DNA of 64,000 bases from Ferrovibrio terrae (GTDB lineage: Bacteria; Pseudomonadota; Alphaproteobacteria; Ferrovibrionales; Ferrovibrionaceae): contig NZ_CP041636.1 of the NCBI RefSeq assembly GCF_007197755.1, forward strand, positions 3,260,001-3,324,000, given 5' to 3'. The notes below the pieces were generated by a model. It worked only from the letters and a program-made list of their open reading frames with translations. It had not been told where the DNA came from and searched no databases. The translations under genes were made by a program, and so were the position numbers. Positions 24,647-33,747 of the stretch are shown in pieces; the first letter of the stretch is position 1; each line of letters opens with the position of its first letter.

Positions 24647-26296
24647 TTAAGACTTGATAACCCCTCGGGCTGCCAGCGCGGCTGGAGTGTCGTAATCGTG
24701 GAGGATCCCGGGATCATCCACAGACACTTCGCAGACCCATTCTGCATGCGGCCCCAACAGGCTTCGCGCTCCGCTGTCGCCGTCGAGCCGCATCAGTTCA
24801 GGCAGGAATTGCAGGCCCCAGAGTGTCGGATTGCCGCGTTTGCCGCCAATCACCGGCAGGCAGATCGCCCGGCCTTCAACCGGGTTGAAAGCGGCAATCA
24901 GTGCCTCAAAGGTTGCAGATGAAACGTCCGGCATATCGCCCAAACAGACGATGACGCCGTCCAGGCCCTGAGGCAGCGCGCTCAGGCCTGTGCGCAGCGA
25001 ACTGGCCAGACCTTCGGCATAGGCAGGATTATGGATCGCTGTGACGTCCGGTCCGGCGGCGGCACGCACCTCGTCGGCGCGATGGCCGGTCACCAGCAGC
25101 ACCGGGCTGGCCGAAGAAGCTGTCGCATGGTCGACGACATGGCGCAGCACCGGTTTGCCATCCAGATCGGCGAGCAGCTTGTGCCTGTCGCCGAAGCGGC
25201 TCGAGAGCCCGGCGGCCAAAATCAGGGCGGCGACTTTCGGTCGGCGCGGCGCCGGACTTGCCGCAGCGGCGACGTCAGTTCCGGCGCGTGGCCCCTGATC
25301 GCGGAGCATCGGCCGGGTCGGGATTTCCTTCAGCAGGCCGCCGCTGCCCATGCGCATGATGTCGCGCCGCGCGATCGGCACGCCGGCACAGAGACGTTGC
25401 AGCACCCAGTCGAAGCCGTTCAGCTTTGGCGAACGTGCGCAGCCGGGTACACCAATCACGGAAACGTCATCGTGGCGGCCGAGCATCAGCAGGTTGCCGG
25501 GATCGACTGGCATGCCGAAATGCAGCACTTCGCCGCCGGCCCGCGTCAGGCCTGCCGGCACCACGTCATGGCGATCCACCGTGGCCGAGGCACCGAAGAC
25601 GAAGATCGGCGCGCAGCCGCCGGCCTTCAGCTCGGCGATCGCCTTGGCTACCTCGGCTTCATCATGCGACACGATCCGCTGCTGTCTGATCCGGCTTCCG
25701 AACTGGGCCAGCCGCAGTGCCACCGCCTGCTCGGTCTTTTCCAGCACACTGTCCTTGGTGCTGGGGACGCGGGTCAGCACCAGGCCGACCTCGCGCGGCG
25801 CAAACGGCATCACCTGCACCAGCGGGGCATGGCCGCGCAGCAGCTGTTCGCCTCGCTCGACGGCATGGCGCGGCGCGGCGAAGGGGATCACCTTCACGGT
25901 CGCCAGCATCTGCCCGGCTTCGACCGGCTCGTAATCGGCCAGTGTCGCGACGGTCACGGCCTCGTCGATCCCGTTGAGTTCATCCAGCCGCGCTGCATCG
26001 ACGCGCACGAGGCCCGGTGCTTCCGCATAGAGGTTGGCGCGCCCGGTGAAGGCGGCAGCCGTTCTCGCATGCGGGCCGGTCAGGGCCAGCGCGATGCGGT
26101 GCGCGGCTTCGTCTTCGGCAACGTCACCGTCTTCCAGTCGGGCGACATAGATCGTGGCATGGCCGGATTTCTCAAGTGCGGTGATGTCTTCGGCGCTGAG
26201 CCGCCGGCCCTTGCGGAAACGTTCGCTGCCGGCCGACAGGCTGTGGCCAAGAATGCCGCCCTCGGCTTCGCGCACCGGCACCGGGCCGAAGAACAT
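24647..26296 (-). CDS. Molybdopterin-binding / MocA-like cytidylyltransferase fusion
   Basis: This 549-residue protein has two parts. Residues 1 to about 345 form a molybdopterin-binding (MoeA/MogA-type) region beginning GGILGHSLSAGSERFRKG, with a VFGASATVDRHDVVP segment. From about 360 comes a MobA/MocA nucleotidyltransferase with LILAAGLSSRFGDRHKLL and CLGDMPDVSS. It probably links CMP to molybdopterin for xanthine-oxidase-family enzymes. It is the last gene of the coxD-coxE-xdhC operon and overlaps the XdhC gene at its start. The fusion form is known in alphaproteobacteria. Confidence 0.88.
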   Translation of the reverse strand: MFFGPVPVREAEGGILGHSLSAGSERFRKGRRLSAEDITALEKSGHATIYVARLEDGDVAEDEAAHRIALALTGPHARTAAAFTGRANLYAEAPGLVRVDAARLDELNGIDEAVTVATLADYEPVEAGQMLATVKVIPFAAPRHAVERGEQLLRGHAPLVQVMPFAPREVGLVLTRVPSTKDSVLEKTEQAVALRLAQFGSRIRQQRIVSHDEAEVAKAIAELKAGGCAPIFVFGASATVDRHDVVPAGLTRAGGEVLHFGMPVDPGNLLMLGRHDDVSVIGVPGCARSPKLNGFDWVLQRLCAGVPIARRDIMRMGSGGLLKEIPTRPMLRDQGPRAGTDVAAAASPAPRRPKVAALILAAGLSSRFGDRHKLLADLDGKPVLRHVVDHATASSASPVLLVTGHRADEVRAAAGPDVTAIHNPAYAEGLASSLRTGLSALPQGLDGVIVCLGDMPDVSSATFEALIAAFNPVEGRAICLPVIGGKRGNPTLWGLQFLPELMRLDGDSGARSLLGPHAEWVCEVSVDDPGILHDYDTPAALAARGVIKS

Positions 26297-27015
26297 CAGG
26301 CCGCCGCCGAACTGGCCGACGCTGCCGGCTGCCGCAGGGCTGCCGTCATCTGCGCCAGGATGGAAATCGAAATCTCGGCCGGCGACTTGGCGCCGATGCT
26401 CAGGCCGACCGGACCATGGATGCGGGCAAAGTCGTCTACCTCGAAACCGGCATCCGTCAGGCGCTCGATCCGCGCGGCATGCGTCTTCTTGCTGCCCAGC
26501 GCGCCGATATAGAACACATCGGATTTCAGCCCGGCGATCAGCGCCGGATCGTCGATCTTGGGATCATGCGTCAGCGTGACCAGTGCGGTGCGGAGGTCGG
26601 GGCGCAGCTTCTCCATCGCCTCATCGGGCCAGTCGTTCGACAGCTGCACGCCGGGGAAGCGCTCGATGGAGCCGAAGGCACTGCGTGGATCGATCACGAT
26701 CACTTCGTAACCGGCGAGCTGTGCCATCGGCACCAGCGCCTGCGCGATATGCACGGCGCCGACCAGGATCAGCCGCAGCGGCGGATTGAATACATTGAGG
26801 AAAAGGGGGCCTTTTTCGGTCTCTATCGTGCGCGGCTTGTCTTCGATCAGCGCTGCGCGCGCCGCTTCGCCGATGCGCGGGTCGATGTCCTTCAGTCCCT
26901 TCTTGCCGACCAGATAGAGCAGGCGCTGTTCGCCGGTCTTGAGAAACGTGGCCAGCACCACAGGGCGTTGTTCCGCGCGGTCAGCCTGCAGCTGTTCGAG
27001 AATCTCGCGCTTCAT
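26296..27015 (-). CDS. XdhC/CoxI-family maturation protein, Rossmann part
   Basis: In this 239-residue protein the N-terminal 90 residues are an XdhC/CoxI-like segment and the rest is the XdhC C-terminal Rossmann domain: LILVGAVHIAQALVPMA, VIDPRSAFGSIERFPG, and LTHDPKIDDPAL with IGALGSKKTHAARIERL. XdhC proteins bind molybdenum cofactor and insert its sulfurated form into molybdenum hydroxylases. The typical full-length XdhC is split here across two genes. It overlaps the small XdhC gene upstream by four bases. Confidence 0.9.
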   Translation of the reverse strand: MKREILEQLQADRAEQRPVVLATFLKTGEQRLLYLVGKKGLKDIDPRIGEAARAALIEDKPRTIETEKGPLFLNVFNPPLRLILVGAVHIAQALVPMAQLAGYEVIVIDPRSAFGSIERFPGVQLSNDWPDEAMEKLRPDLRTALVTLTHDPKIDDPALIAGLKSDVFYIGALGSKKTHAARIERLTDAGFEVDDFARIHGPVGLSIGAKSPAEISISILAQMTAALRQPAASASSAAA

Positions 27016-27353
27016 GAGTCGAGCCGCTCGACATAGACCTGGATCTTGCCGCCGCAGGCGAGGCCGACTTCCCAGGCCTGTGCATCGGAGACGCCGAAAT
27101 CCAGCATGCGCGGCTTGCCGTCGGCGATCGCATCCAGCGCCTCGGTGACCACGGCACCTTCGATGCAGCCGCCCGACACTGATCCGATGAACTTGCCCTC
27201 ATCATCCACGGCCAGCTGGCTGCCGACCGGCCGCGGCGCCGAACCCCAGGTGGTGACGACGGTGGCCAGCGCCACGCCCTTGCCGGCCTGTTTCCAGTCG
27301 AGCGCGGTGGCGAGAATGTCGGCGGATACATCGGTCATCGGTTCGCTGTTCAT
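27012..27353 (-). CDS. XdhC/CoxI N-terminal-domain protein
   Basis: This 113-residue protein consists of the XdhC/CoxI N-terminal domain: GVALATVVTTWGSAPRPVGSQ, GSVSGGCIEGAVVTEAL with its conserved Cys, and a terminal GLACGGKIQVYVE with a second Cys. Such stand-alone domains partner with a Rossmann-domain XdhC, here the next gene. Cysteine-based Mo-cofactor sulfuration is known for the family. ATGA overlaps with both neighbouring genes show tight translational coupling. Confidence 0.9.
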   Translation of the reverse strand: MNSEPMTDVSADILATALDWKQAGKGVALATVVTTWGSAPRPVGSQLAVDDEGKFIGSVSGGCIEGAVVTEALDAIADGKPRMLDFGVSDAQAWEVGLACGGKIQVYVERLDS

Positions 27354-28585
27354 GCGGCCAGTCTCCCGAGATTGAGCTTCAGCCGGTTGCCTGCCTCGGA
27401 GGCATGGCTCAGGGCATGGGCCAGATCGGCAATGGAACTAAGATTGTGAACCGGACGGAAATCGTCAACATGAGGCAAAATGGCGCGGATACCGGCGGCT
27501 TTCGGCTCAAACCCGTCCCAGCGCAGCAGCGGATTGAGCCAGATCAGCCGGTGGCAGGATTTGTGCAGTCGCTCCATTTCGCGCGGCAGGCCCGCGCCGC
27601 CTTCGCGGTCCAGCCCGTCGGTCAGCAGCAGCACGACGGCGCCCTGACCCAGCACGCGACGCGACCACAGGCGGTTGAACTCGGCCAGCGTGGCGCCGAT
27701 GCGGGTGCCGCCCGACCAGTCGGGCACACGCTCGCTCACCGCATTCAATGCCTTGTCGACATCGCGCTGGCGCAGCATGCGGCTGATATTGCTCAGGCGC
27801 GTACCGAACAGGAAACTGTGCACACGGCTGCGGTCGTTGCTGAGCGCATGCATGAAATGCAGGAACATGCGGCTGTACTGGCTCATCGAGCCCGAGATGT
27901 CGCACAGCACGACCAGTGGCGGCGGGCGCTCGCCGGGACTCTTGCGCTTCAGCGGAATGATCGTGCCGCCGGTGCGCAGGCTGGCCTGGATGCTGGCGCG
28001 CAGGTCGATGCGTGTCCCGCGCGGATCTGCCTGCAGGCGGCGGGTGCGGGCAGGGCGGAACGGCCAGTCGATCCGCGCCATCGCGGCCTTGGCCTGATCC
28101 ATTTCCTCCGCCGTCATATCGGCGAAGTCTTTCTTCTGCAGCAGTTCGTCGGCCGAGAAGGTCAGCGTCGCGTCGATCTCGACCTCCTTCTTTTCATTCT
28201 CGGCCCTGCCTTCGCCGCGACCGGGCAGCAAAGCTTCGCGCAGCCGCTGCGACATCTGGTTCTTGCTTGGCTCGGCGGTGCCTTCGGCCTGCGGCAGCAG
28301 CAGGCTCATCATGCGTTCGAGAATCTTCGGATCGCGCCAGAAGATGTGGAAGGCCTGGTCGAACAGCTCGCGCTGGTCGCGCCGGTTCACCAGCACCGAA
28401 AACAGGGTCCAGTACAGATCGTCGCGCCGCCGGATGCCGGCAACTTCGACGGCGCGCACCGCATCCATCGCCTTGCCGGGCCCCAGCCGCAAACCTGACG
28501 CGCGCAGCAGCCGCACGAAATGCACGATATTGATGGCAAATGCGCCGCCGGGCCCGTCCGTAGAAGGCGGTTCAGGCAGCAGCAT
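27350..28585 (-). CDS. coxE: CoxE-like VWA-domain protein
   Basis: This 411-residue protein belongs to the CoxE family. The VWA domain in the C-terminal half has the MIDAS motif CDISGSMSQYSR, a Thr in the SGGTRIG segment and LLTDGLDREGG. The charged linker (GRAEN to EVEID, about residues 130-145) separates it from a helical N-terminal domain. With a MoxR-type ATPase (next gene upstream) it helps assemble the [CuSMoO2] or Mo centre of CO-dehydrogenase-type enzymes. It overlaps the downstream XdhC gene by four bases. Confidence 0.9.
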   Translation of the reverse strand: MLLPEPPSTDGPGGAFAINIVHFVRLLRASGLRLGPGKAMDAVRAVEVAGIRRRDDLYWTLFSVLVNRRDQRELFDQAFHIFWRDPKILERMMSLLLPQAEGTAEPSKNQMSQRLREALLPGRGEGRAENEKKEVEIDATLTFSADELLQKKDFADMTAEEMDQAKAAMARIDWPFRPARTRRLQADPRGTRIDLRASIQASLRTGGTIIPLKRKSPGERPPPLVVLCDISGSMSQYSRMFLHFMHALSNDRSRVHSFLFGTRLSNISRMLRQRDVDKALNAVSERVPDWSGGTRIGATLAEFNRLWSRRVLGQGAVVLLLTDGLDREGGAGLPREMERLHKSCHRLIWLNPLLRWDGFEPKAAGIRAILPHVDDFRPVHNLSSIADLAHALSHASEAGNRLKLNLGRLAA

Positions 28586-28593
28586 CCCGCGCC

Positions 28594-29511
28594 TCAGATG
28601 CCCAACGCGGCCATATCCTGCTGCACCTGGCGCAGGATATTCGCGGCTTCCGAGCCCTTCATCTTGGCGATGTCGTCCTGGTATTTCAGCAGCACGCCAA
28701 GCGTATTGTCGATCGTCTCGGGATCAAGGCTCACCTTGTCGAGGAAGGCGAGCGCGCGCGTCCAGTCAATGGTTTCGGCCACGCCGGGCAGCTTGAACAG
28801 TTCGGTCTCGCGCAAATGCTGCACGAAGCCGACGATCTCGCGGCTCAGCCGCTTCTGCACGCCCGGCACCTTGCGCTCTAGGATCGCCAGTTCGCGTTCG
28901 GCGCTGGGATAATCGACCCAGTAATACAGGCAGCGGCGCTTCAGCGCGTCGTGGATTTCGCGCGTGCGGTTCGAGGTGATGATCACGATCGGCGGTTCGG
29001 CTGCCTTGATCGGGCCGATTTCCGGAATGGTGATCTGGAAGTCGGACAGCACTTCGAGCAGGTAGGCCTCGAAAGGCTCGTCGGTGCGGTCGAGTTCATC
29101 GATCAGCAGCACCGGAGCGCCGGCCGGGTCGGGCTTCAACGCCTGCAGCAGCGGCCGTTCGACCAGGAAATCCGGGCTGAACAGATCGCGCGCGAGCGTC
29201 TCTTTGTCGCCCCCGCCGGTGGCTTCGGCCAGACGGATTTCCAGCATCTGGCGCGGATAGTTCCACTCATAGACCGCCGAGGAGAGATCGAGGCCCTCGT
29301 AGCATTGCAGGCGCACCAGCCGGCGGTTCAGCGTCGCGGCCAGCACCTTGGCGATCTCGGTCTTGCCGACGCCGGCTTCGCCTTCAAGGAACAGCGGCCG
29401 CCCCATCTTCAGCGCCAGGAACAGCGTGGTGGCGAGCGAACGGTCGGCAACATAATCGCCGCTGTTCAGCAGGGTTTCGACGGCATCTATGGAATCTGGC
29501 AGGATGGACAT
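28594..29511 (-). CDS. coxD: CoxD-like MoxR AAA+ ATPase
   Basis: This 305-residue ATPase has Walker A GEAGVGKTE near residue 40, Walker B LLIDELDRTDEPFE near 115, sensor motif ITSNRTREIHDALKRRC and a C-terminal helical lid. MoxR/CoxD ATPases act as chaperones with a VWA partner (CoxE) in maturing CO-dehydrogenase-like molybdenum enzymes. The ATG at 29511 gives the family's usual length; the frame is open upstream to 29649 but without matching sequence. It is the first gene of the five-gene maturation operon. Confidence 0.92.
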   Translation of the reverse strand: MSILPDSIDAVETLLNSGDYVADRSLATTLFLALKMGRPLFLEGEAGVGKTEIAKVLAATLNRRLVRLQCYEGLDLSSAVYEWNYPRQMLEIRLAEATGGGDKETLARDLFSPDFLVERPLLQALKPDPAGAPVLLIDELDRTDEPFEAYLLEVLSDFQITIPEIGPIKAAEPPIVIITSNRTREIHDALKRRCLYYWVDYPSAERELAILERKVPGVQKRLSREIVGFVQHLRETELFKLPGVAETIDWTRALAFLDKVSLDPETIDNTLGVLLKYQDDIAKMKGSEAANILRQVQQDMAALGI

Positions 29512-29626
29512 GGGCTTACATATAGGGCTGGGTCGAAAAAAGCCGGGGGAGAAATCATGCCCGGTTCGGCCTGCTGTCACAAGGCGGCACGGCTGGCCGT
29601 CTGGGCTTGGAAACCCGGAGGAAACC

Positions 29627-30109
29627 ATGATGCCCGCGCCCCATCCCAACCGCCTGATGCTGCAGCGTCATCTGGCGGCAGAAAATGCCCATGACATGGC
29701 AGCCACGCTGGCCACCGTGCATCCCGACTGCGTGTTCCGCGATCTTGCCACCGGCCAGGTGTTTCCCGGCCGGCCCGGGGCCGAGCGGCATTACCGGCAA
29801 TGGTGGGAGGCTTTCGGCAACGTGGTGGAACGTTCACCGAGCGGCAGCGCGCAGTGGATCGATGACGATACCTATGTGGCCGAACCGCAATATACCGGCC
29901 GCCATATCGGGCCGTTCCTCGGTCTGGCGCCAACCGGACGGACTTTCGTGCTGCCCTTCGTGGTCTTCGTGAAATTCCGCGATGGGCTGTTCGTGGAGGA
30001 ACGCTTCTACTACGATCTCGCCACGCTCATGCGCCAGTTGGGAGAAACGCGGATCGATCCGCAGGCGCTCCAGGCTGCGCGGGACTGGGCGGCGGGGAAG
30101 CAAAGCTAA
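29627..30109 (+). CDS. SnoaL/NTF2-like polyketide-cyclase-fold protein
   Basis: This is a 160-residue soluble protein. The opening helix (LMLQRHLAAENAHDM) followed by ATVHPDCVFRDLATGQVFPGRPGAERHYRQWWEAF is the SnoaL-like alpha+beta barrel signature, with LAPTGRTFVLPFVVFVKFRDGLFVEERFYYD near the end. These proteins are small enzymes or ligand binders of varied function; I cannot name a substrate. GGAGGAAACC precedes the ATG at 29627. It is followed 13 bases later by a YciI-family gene. Confidence 0.8.
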   Translation: MMPAPHPNRLMLQRHLAAENAHDMAATLATVHPDCVFRDLATGQVFPGRPGAERHYRQWWEAFGNVVERSPSGSAQWIDDDTYVAEPQYTGRHIGPFLGLAPTGRTFVLPFVVFVKFRDGLFVEERFYYDLATLMRQLGETRIDPQALQAARDWAAGKQS

Positions 30110-30122
30110 ACGGGAGCAGGGC

Positions 30123-30449
30123 ATGCCGAAGCCGCGTGCGGTCTACTGGATCGACTACCAGCGTGGCCCGACATGGCCGGTGGGTCAGTCCGCGCCGACA
30201 CAGGCGCTGCACGATCACCAGATCTATCTCGAACGCCTGATGCAGGACGGCAAACTGCTGATGGCCGGCCTGTTTCGCGACGATGCGGGCGGTGGCATCG
30301 CGGTGCTGGACAGCAGCGATGAAACAACGGCCCGGCGCATGATGGAAGACGATCCGGCGGTGCAGTCGGGTCTGCTGTCGGCGCGGCTGCGGCCCTGGCA
30401 GATGGTGTTCAATCCGGCCAGCGGCACATCGCCGTTTGCCGAGACCTGA
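30123..30449 (+). CDS. YciI-family protein
   Basis: This 108-residue protein fits the YCII/DGPF ferredoxin-like fold: a WIDYQRGPTW start, the conserved His in LHDHQIYLERLMQDGKLLMAGLF, and MMEDDPAVQSGLLSARLRPW at the end. Members are small dimeric enzymes or pathway accessories whose reactions are mostly unknown. GGGAGCAGGGC precedes the ATG. It is probably co-transcribed with the SnoaL-like gene upstream. Confidence 0.82.
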   Translation: MPKPRAVYWIDYQRGPTWPVGQSAPTQALHDHQIYLERLMQDGKLLMAGLFRDDAGGGIAVLDSSDETTARRMMEDDPAVQSGLLSARLRPWQMVFNPASGTSPFAET

Positions 30450-30458
30450 TGCGGCCGA

Positions 30459-30842
30459 TTACTTCGTAACCGCCAGCAGCGTGTAGCCGCGTTCGATCAC
30501 GCGCTTGGTTGCTTCGAAGGCGTGCAGCAATTCGTCGTTGGCTTCGCGCGCGGCCTTCAGCCGGTTAATGTCATCGGACGAGGGATTGGCGTTGGCGGAA
30601 AGCTCCAGTGCGATCTTCAGGTAACGGGCCCGCGCCTCGGCGACGCGGACGGCGAAGGCGACGAAGGATTCCCGGGTCAGCTCGGGGACGGCTTTCTTCA
30701 TCACCTCGCGATTGGCGTTGAAGATCGCCATCTCGGTCTCTTCCAGGAATTTCTGCAGCTTGCGTTGCGATTCCCGGTCCAGCATTTCCCTGGTGACCAG
30801 GTGATCAACTTTTTCGGTCTTGCCGTAGCCCAGAATCTTCAT
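30459..30842 (-). CDS. Unknown helical protein, 127 residues
   Basis: The product is almost entirely helical and highly charged, with no signal peptide, membrane span or cysteine. Stretches such as RESQRKLQKFLEETEMAIFNANREVMKK suggest a helical bundle or coiled coil. I do not recognise the family. It is convergent with the YciI gene and its stop lies nine bases from that gene's stop. Coding is supported by codon usage. Confidence 0.6.
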   Translation of the reverse strand: MKILGYGKTEKVDHLVTREMLDRESQRKLQKFLEETEMAIFNANREVMKKAVPELTRESFVAFAVRVAEARARYLKIALELSANANPSSDDINRLKAAREANDELLHAFEATKRVIERGYTLLAVTK

Positions 30843-30988
30843 CGCCGCCTCCTGCCGCGATTAACTACCTGAAATCAAAAGATAGCCACGCCGGAGCGGG
30901 GATAGAAGGGGGGTTATCGCCATTTAAGGTTCCCGGCGGCCGGAATGGCAGCCCGGGCGGGAAATCTGGGCGTTTTGGGAGGGGAAAT

Positions 30989-31062
30989 TGGAGGTCCGGG
31001 CCGGAATTGAACCGGCGTACGCGGATTTGCAGTCCGCTGCGTCACCACTCCGCCACCGGACC
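30989..31062 (-). tRNA. tRNA-Cys (anticodon GCA)
   Basis: Read on the minus strand, GGTCCGG at the 5' end pairs with CCGGACC before discriminator T and an encoded CCA at 30991-30989. The anticodon arm GCGGA-CTGCAAA-TCCGC presents GCA for cysteine, and T73 is the normal discriminator for tRNA-Cys. The T arm is CCGGTTCAATTCCGG. The length is 74 nt. Confidence 0.97.
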
Positions 31063-31273
31063 TCGCGCGCGCGGCCCCTTACTAAGGGTTGCCGCCCGGT
31101 GGGGTCAAGGCCTTCCGGGGCCGGGCGGCAAGGCCGACCGGTCAGGGGTCAGGGAGTGGCAGCAGCCTCCCGGCCGGCCGGCTAACCCCCAATACGACCG
31201 TTGTTTTCGCGGCATTGCAGCATTATAAACGGCGCCTGTCCCAAACACCTGTTCCAGCCCGGATTCTCACCCC

Positions 31274-31945
31274 ATGGCCACTGCAGAACGCCAATTCGCC
31301 GAAGCGCGCCGCCAGATGGTGCTGACGCAGCTCCGTCCCAACAAGGTGATCGACGAGCAAGTGATCGCCGCCATGGCCGCGCTGCCGCGCGAGCAGTTCG
31401 TGCCCAAGGCCTATCGTGGCGTTGCCTATATGGACGAGGACGTGGCGATTGCGCCCGGTCGCCACCTGATGGAACCGATGGTCCTGGCCCGCCTGCTGCA
31501 GGAAGCCGAGATCCAGCCCTCCGAAGTCGCCCTCGTGATAGGTGCTGCCACCGGATATGAAGTGGCCGTGCTTGCCCGCCTGACCAGTACCGTGATCGGC
31601 CTCGAAGTCGATGCCGCGTTGAGCCAGCAGGCCGGCCAGACCCTGCAGGCTCTCGGCATCGATAATGTAGCGCTGGTCGACGGCGCGCTGAAAGACGGCC
31701 TGGCCAAGCAGGGCCCGTTCAACGTGATCCTGTTCGCCGGCGCGGTGCCGGAATTTTCGCCCGCCGTGCTGCAGCAACTGGCCGATGGCGGCCGCCTGAT
31801 CGGCGTGCTGCGCGCGCCGGGTGCTCCGATCGGCCAGACAGTGCTGGTCAAGCGGGCCGGCGACCTGTTCCCCCATCGCGTGCTGTTCGATGCCGGTACC
31901 CCGATGCTGCCCGGTTTCGAGCGCCCGGCCGGCTTCGTATTCTGA
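31274..31945 (+). CDS. Protein-L-isoaspartate O-methyltransferase family protein
   Basis: This 223-residue methyltransferase resembles Pcm: RRQMVLTQLRPNKVIDEQVIAAM at the start, ALPREQFVPKAYRGVAYMDEDVAI, then the AdoMet region VALVIGAATGYEVAVLARL and GLEVDAALSQQA. In canonical Pcm the motif reads GtGSGY; here GAATGYE is a looser version often found in the alphaproteobacterial paralogue preceding a TolC gene. It may not repair isoaspartate. The rhodanese gene follows five bases downstream. Confidence 0.85.
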   Translation: MATAERQFAEARRQMVLTQLRPNKVIDEQVIAAMAALPREQFVPKAYRGVAYMDEDVAIAPGRHLMEPMVLARLLQEAEIQPSEVALVIGAATGYEVAVLARLTSTVIGLEVDAALSQQAGQTLQALGIDNVALVDGALKDGLAKQGPFNVILFAGAVPEFSPAVLQQLADGGRLIGVLRAPGAPIGQTVLVKRAGDLFPHRVLFDAGTPMLPGFERPAGFVF

Positions 31946-31950
31946 CCGGC

Positions 31951-32280
31951 ATGACCGACGCACCCCTGGAAATCGGCGTTGCCGAACTCGACTCCTGGCG
32001 CAAGAGCGGCAAGGACGTTGCGGTTCTGGATGTGCGCGAGGATTGGGAAGTGGGGACGGTATCGCTGCCGGGCACGCTGAATATTCCGATGCAGCAGGTG
32101 CCGCTGCGGGTTACCGAATTGCCACGTGACAAGCCGTTGGTGGTGATGTGCCATCACGGCGGTCGCAGCCGCCAGGTGACCGGCTGGTTGCGACAGAACG
32201 GCTTTACGCAGGCGACCAACCTTGCCGGCGGAATTCATGCCTGGGCCGAACAGATCGAACCTGGCATGGCGACATACTGA
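31951..32280 (+). CDS. Single-domain rhodanese-like sulfurtransferase
   Basis: This 109-residue protein has one rhodanese domain: VLDVREDWEVGTVSLPGTLNIP, then the active-site loop MCHHGGRSRQVTGWL with the persulfide-carrying Cys, and NLAGGIHAWAEQI. It is cytoplasmic. Such proteins move sulfur or act on thiols; the true acceptor is unknown. It sits between a Pcm-like gene and a TolC gene, a linkage often conserved in alphaproteobacteria. Confidence 0.9.
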   Translation: MTDAPLEIGVAELDSWRKSGKDVAVLDVREDWEVGTVSLPGTLNIPMQQVPLRVTELPRDKPLVVMCHHGGRSRQVTGWLRQNGFTQATNLAGGIHAWAEQIEPGMATY

Positions 32281-32361
32281 GTGCATAACAAAAATATAAG
32301 AGTTCGGGGACTACGATTGGGACGCGCCGCGGCGACAACAATGAAACGGAACGAAGGACGG

Positions 32362-33747
32362 ATGCGCGTCATGAGCTTCACGAAAACCATCTTGGCCACG
32401 GCGGTTGCCGTGAGCTGCATCATGTTGACGCAGCCCGCCAGTGCGCAGTCGCTGACCGATGTGTTCAGCGCGGCCTACAACAACAACCCCACGCTGCTCG
32501 CCGCCCGAGCGGCCCTGCGCGCCACCGACGAAGGTGTGCCGCAGGCGAAGTCGGGCTGGCGTCCGACCGTCAGCGTCAGCGGTGAACGCGGCTGGCAGGA
32601 TGTCGAGTACACGCCGGAATCGGCGAGCGCACAAAGCGGCTCGATGAATCCGAACACGCTGCAGCTGACCGTGTCCCAGCCGCTGTATCGCGGCGGCCGC
32701 ACCGAAGCCGCAACCGACTCTGCCGAGGCGCTGATCCTCGCTGGCCGCCAGGATCTGGCCAGCACCGAACGCCGCGTGCTGCTCGATGCCGTCACCGCCT
32801 ACATGGACGTTGTGCAGAACCAGGCCGTGCTGGACCTGACCCGCAACAACGAGGAAGTGCTGCGCCGCCAGCTCGAGGCCGTGCGTGAACGCTTCCGCGT
32901 CGGCGAAATCACCCGTACCGACGTGGCGCAGTCTGAATCACGCCAGGCGCGTGCGACCGCTGATCGCATTTCGGCGGAAGGCGTGCTGGTGTCTTCGCGT
33001 GCCGTGCTGGCCCGCGTGATCGGTGAGATGCCGCGCACGCTTTCAGCACCGCCGCCGCTGCCGCAGTTGCCGAAGAGCGAGGAGGAAGCACTCGCGATTT
33101 CCTATGACGAGAACCCGGATCTGCAGGGCGCGCGTTTCCGCGAAGTTGCCGCCAAGAACGATGTGCGCGTTGCATCCGGTGCGCTGCTGCCATCGGTGTC
33201 GCTGAACGCATCTGCTTCAAAGGCGGATGAAAACACCCGCAACAACTTCCGGCAGGACACCCAGAGGGTTGGTCTTGTGGTGACGGTGCCACTGTATGAA
33301 GGTGGCGCGGTGTACAGCCAGACGCGCCAGCGCAAACAGACGCACAACCAGCGTCGCATCCAGGTGGAAGAGCAGCGTCGCAGCGTGCGCCAGTCGGTCG
33401 TGCAGTCCTGGGAAAATCTTGGTACCGCGCGGTCCAACATCACGGCGCGTGTCAGCCAGGTGCAGGCGTCGCGCATCGCGCTTGAGGGCGTGCAGCAGGA
33501 AGCCGAAGTCGGTTCGCGCACCACGCTGGATGTGCTGGACCAGGAGCAGGAGTATCTTGACGCCCGCGTGGCCGAAGTGCGTGCTCGCCGCGATGAGTAT
33601 GTCGCTGGCTTCGCGCTGCTGTCGGCGGTTGGCCGGCTCAATGCCCGTGGCCTCAGCCTGCCGGTCGAATATTATGATCCGACCGAAAATTACGAGCGCG
33701 TACGCGACAAGTGGTTTGGCACCGACGGCGGTCTGAACGTCGAGTAA
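32362..33747 (+). CDS. tolC: TolC-family outer-membrane efflux protein
   Basis: This 461-residue outer-membrane factor has a signal peptide ending at PASAQ (about residue 27). Motifs of TolC are clear: SLTDVFSAAYNNNPTLLAARAALR, LQLTVSQPLYRGGRTEAATDSAEA, a repeat of that type in VGLVVTVPLYEGGAVYSQTRQ, and TLDVLDQEQEYLDARVAEVRA. It forms a trimeric channel for type I secretion and RND efflux. The ATG at 32362 is preferred (AAGGAC just upstream); the frame also begins at a GTG at 32281 immediately after the rhodanese stop. Confidence 0.93.
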   Translation: MRVMSFTKTILATAVAVSCIMLTQPASAQSLTDVFSAAYNNNPTLLAARAALRATDEGVPQAKSGWRPTVSVSGERGWQDVEYTPESASAQSGSMNPNTLQLTVSQPLYRGGRTEAATDSAEALILAGRQDLASTERRVLLDAVTAYMDVVQNQAVLDLTRNNEEVLRRQLEAVRERFRVGEITRTDVAQSESRQARATADRISAEGVLVSSRAVLARVIGEMPRTLSAPPPLPQLPKSEEEALAISYDENPDLQGARFREVAAKNDVRVASGALLPSVSLNASASKADENTRNNFRQDTQRVGLVVTVPLYEGGAVYSQTRQRKQTHNQRRIQVEEQRRSVRQSVVQSWENLGTARSNITARVSQVQASRIALEGVQQEAEVGSRTTLDVLDQEQEYLDARVAEVRARRDEYVAGFALLSAVGRLNARGLSLPVEYYDPTENYERVRDKWFGTDGGLNVE

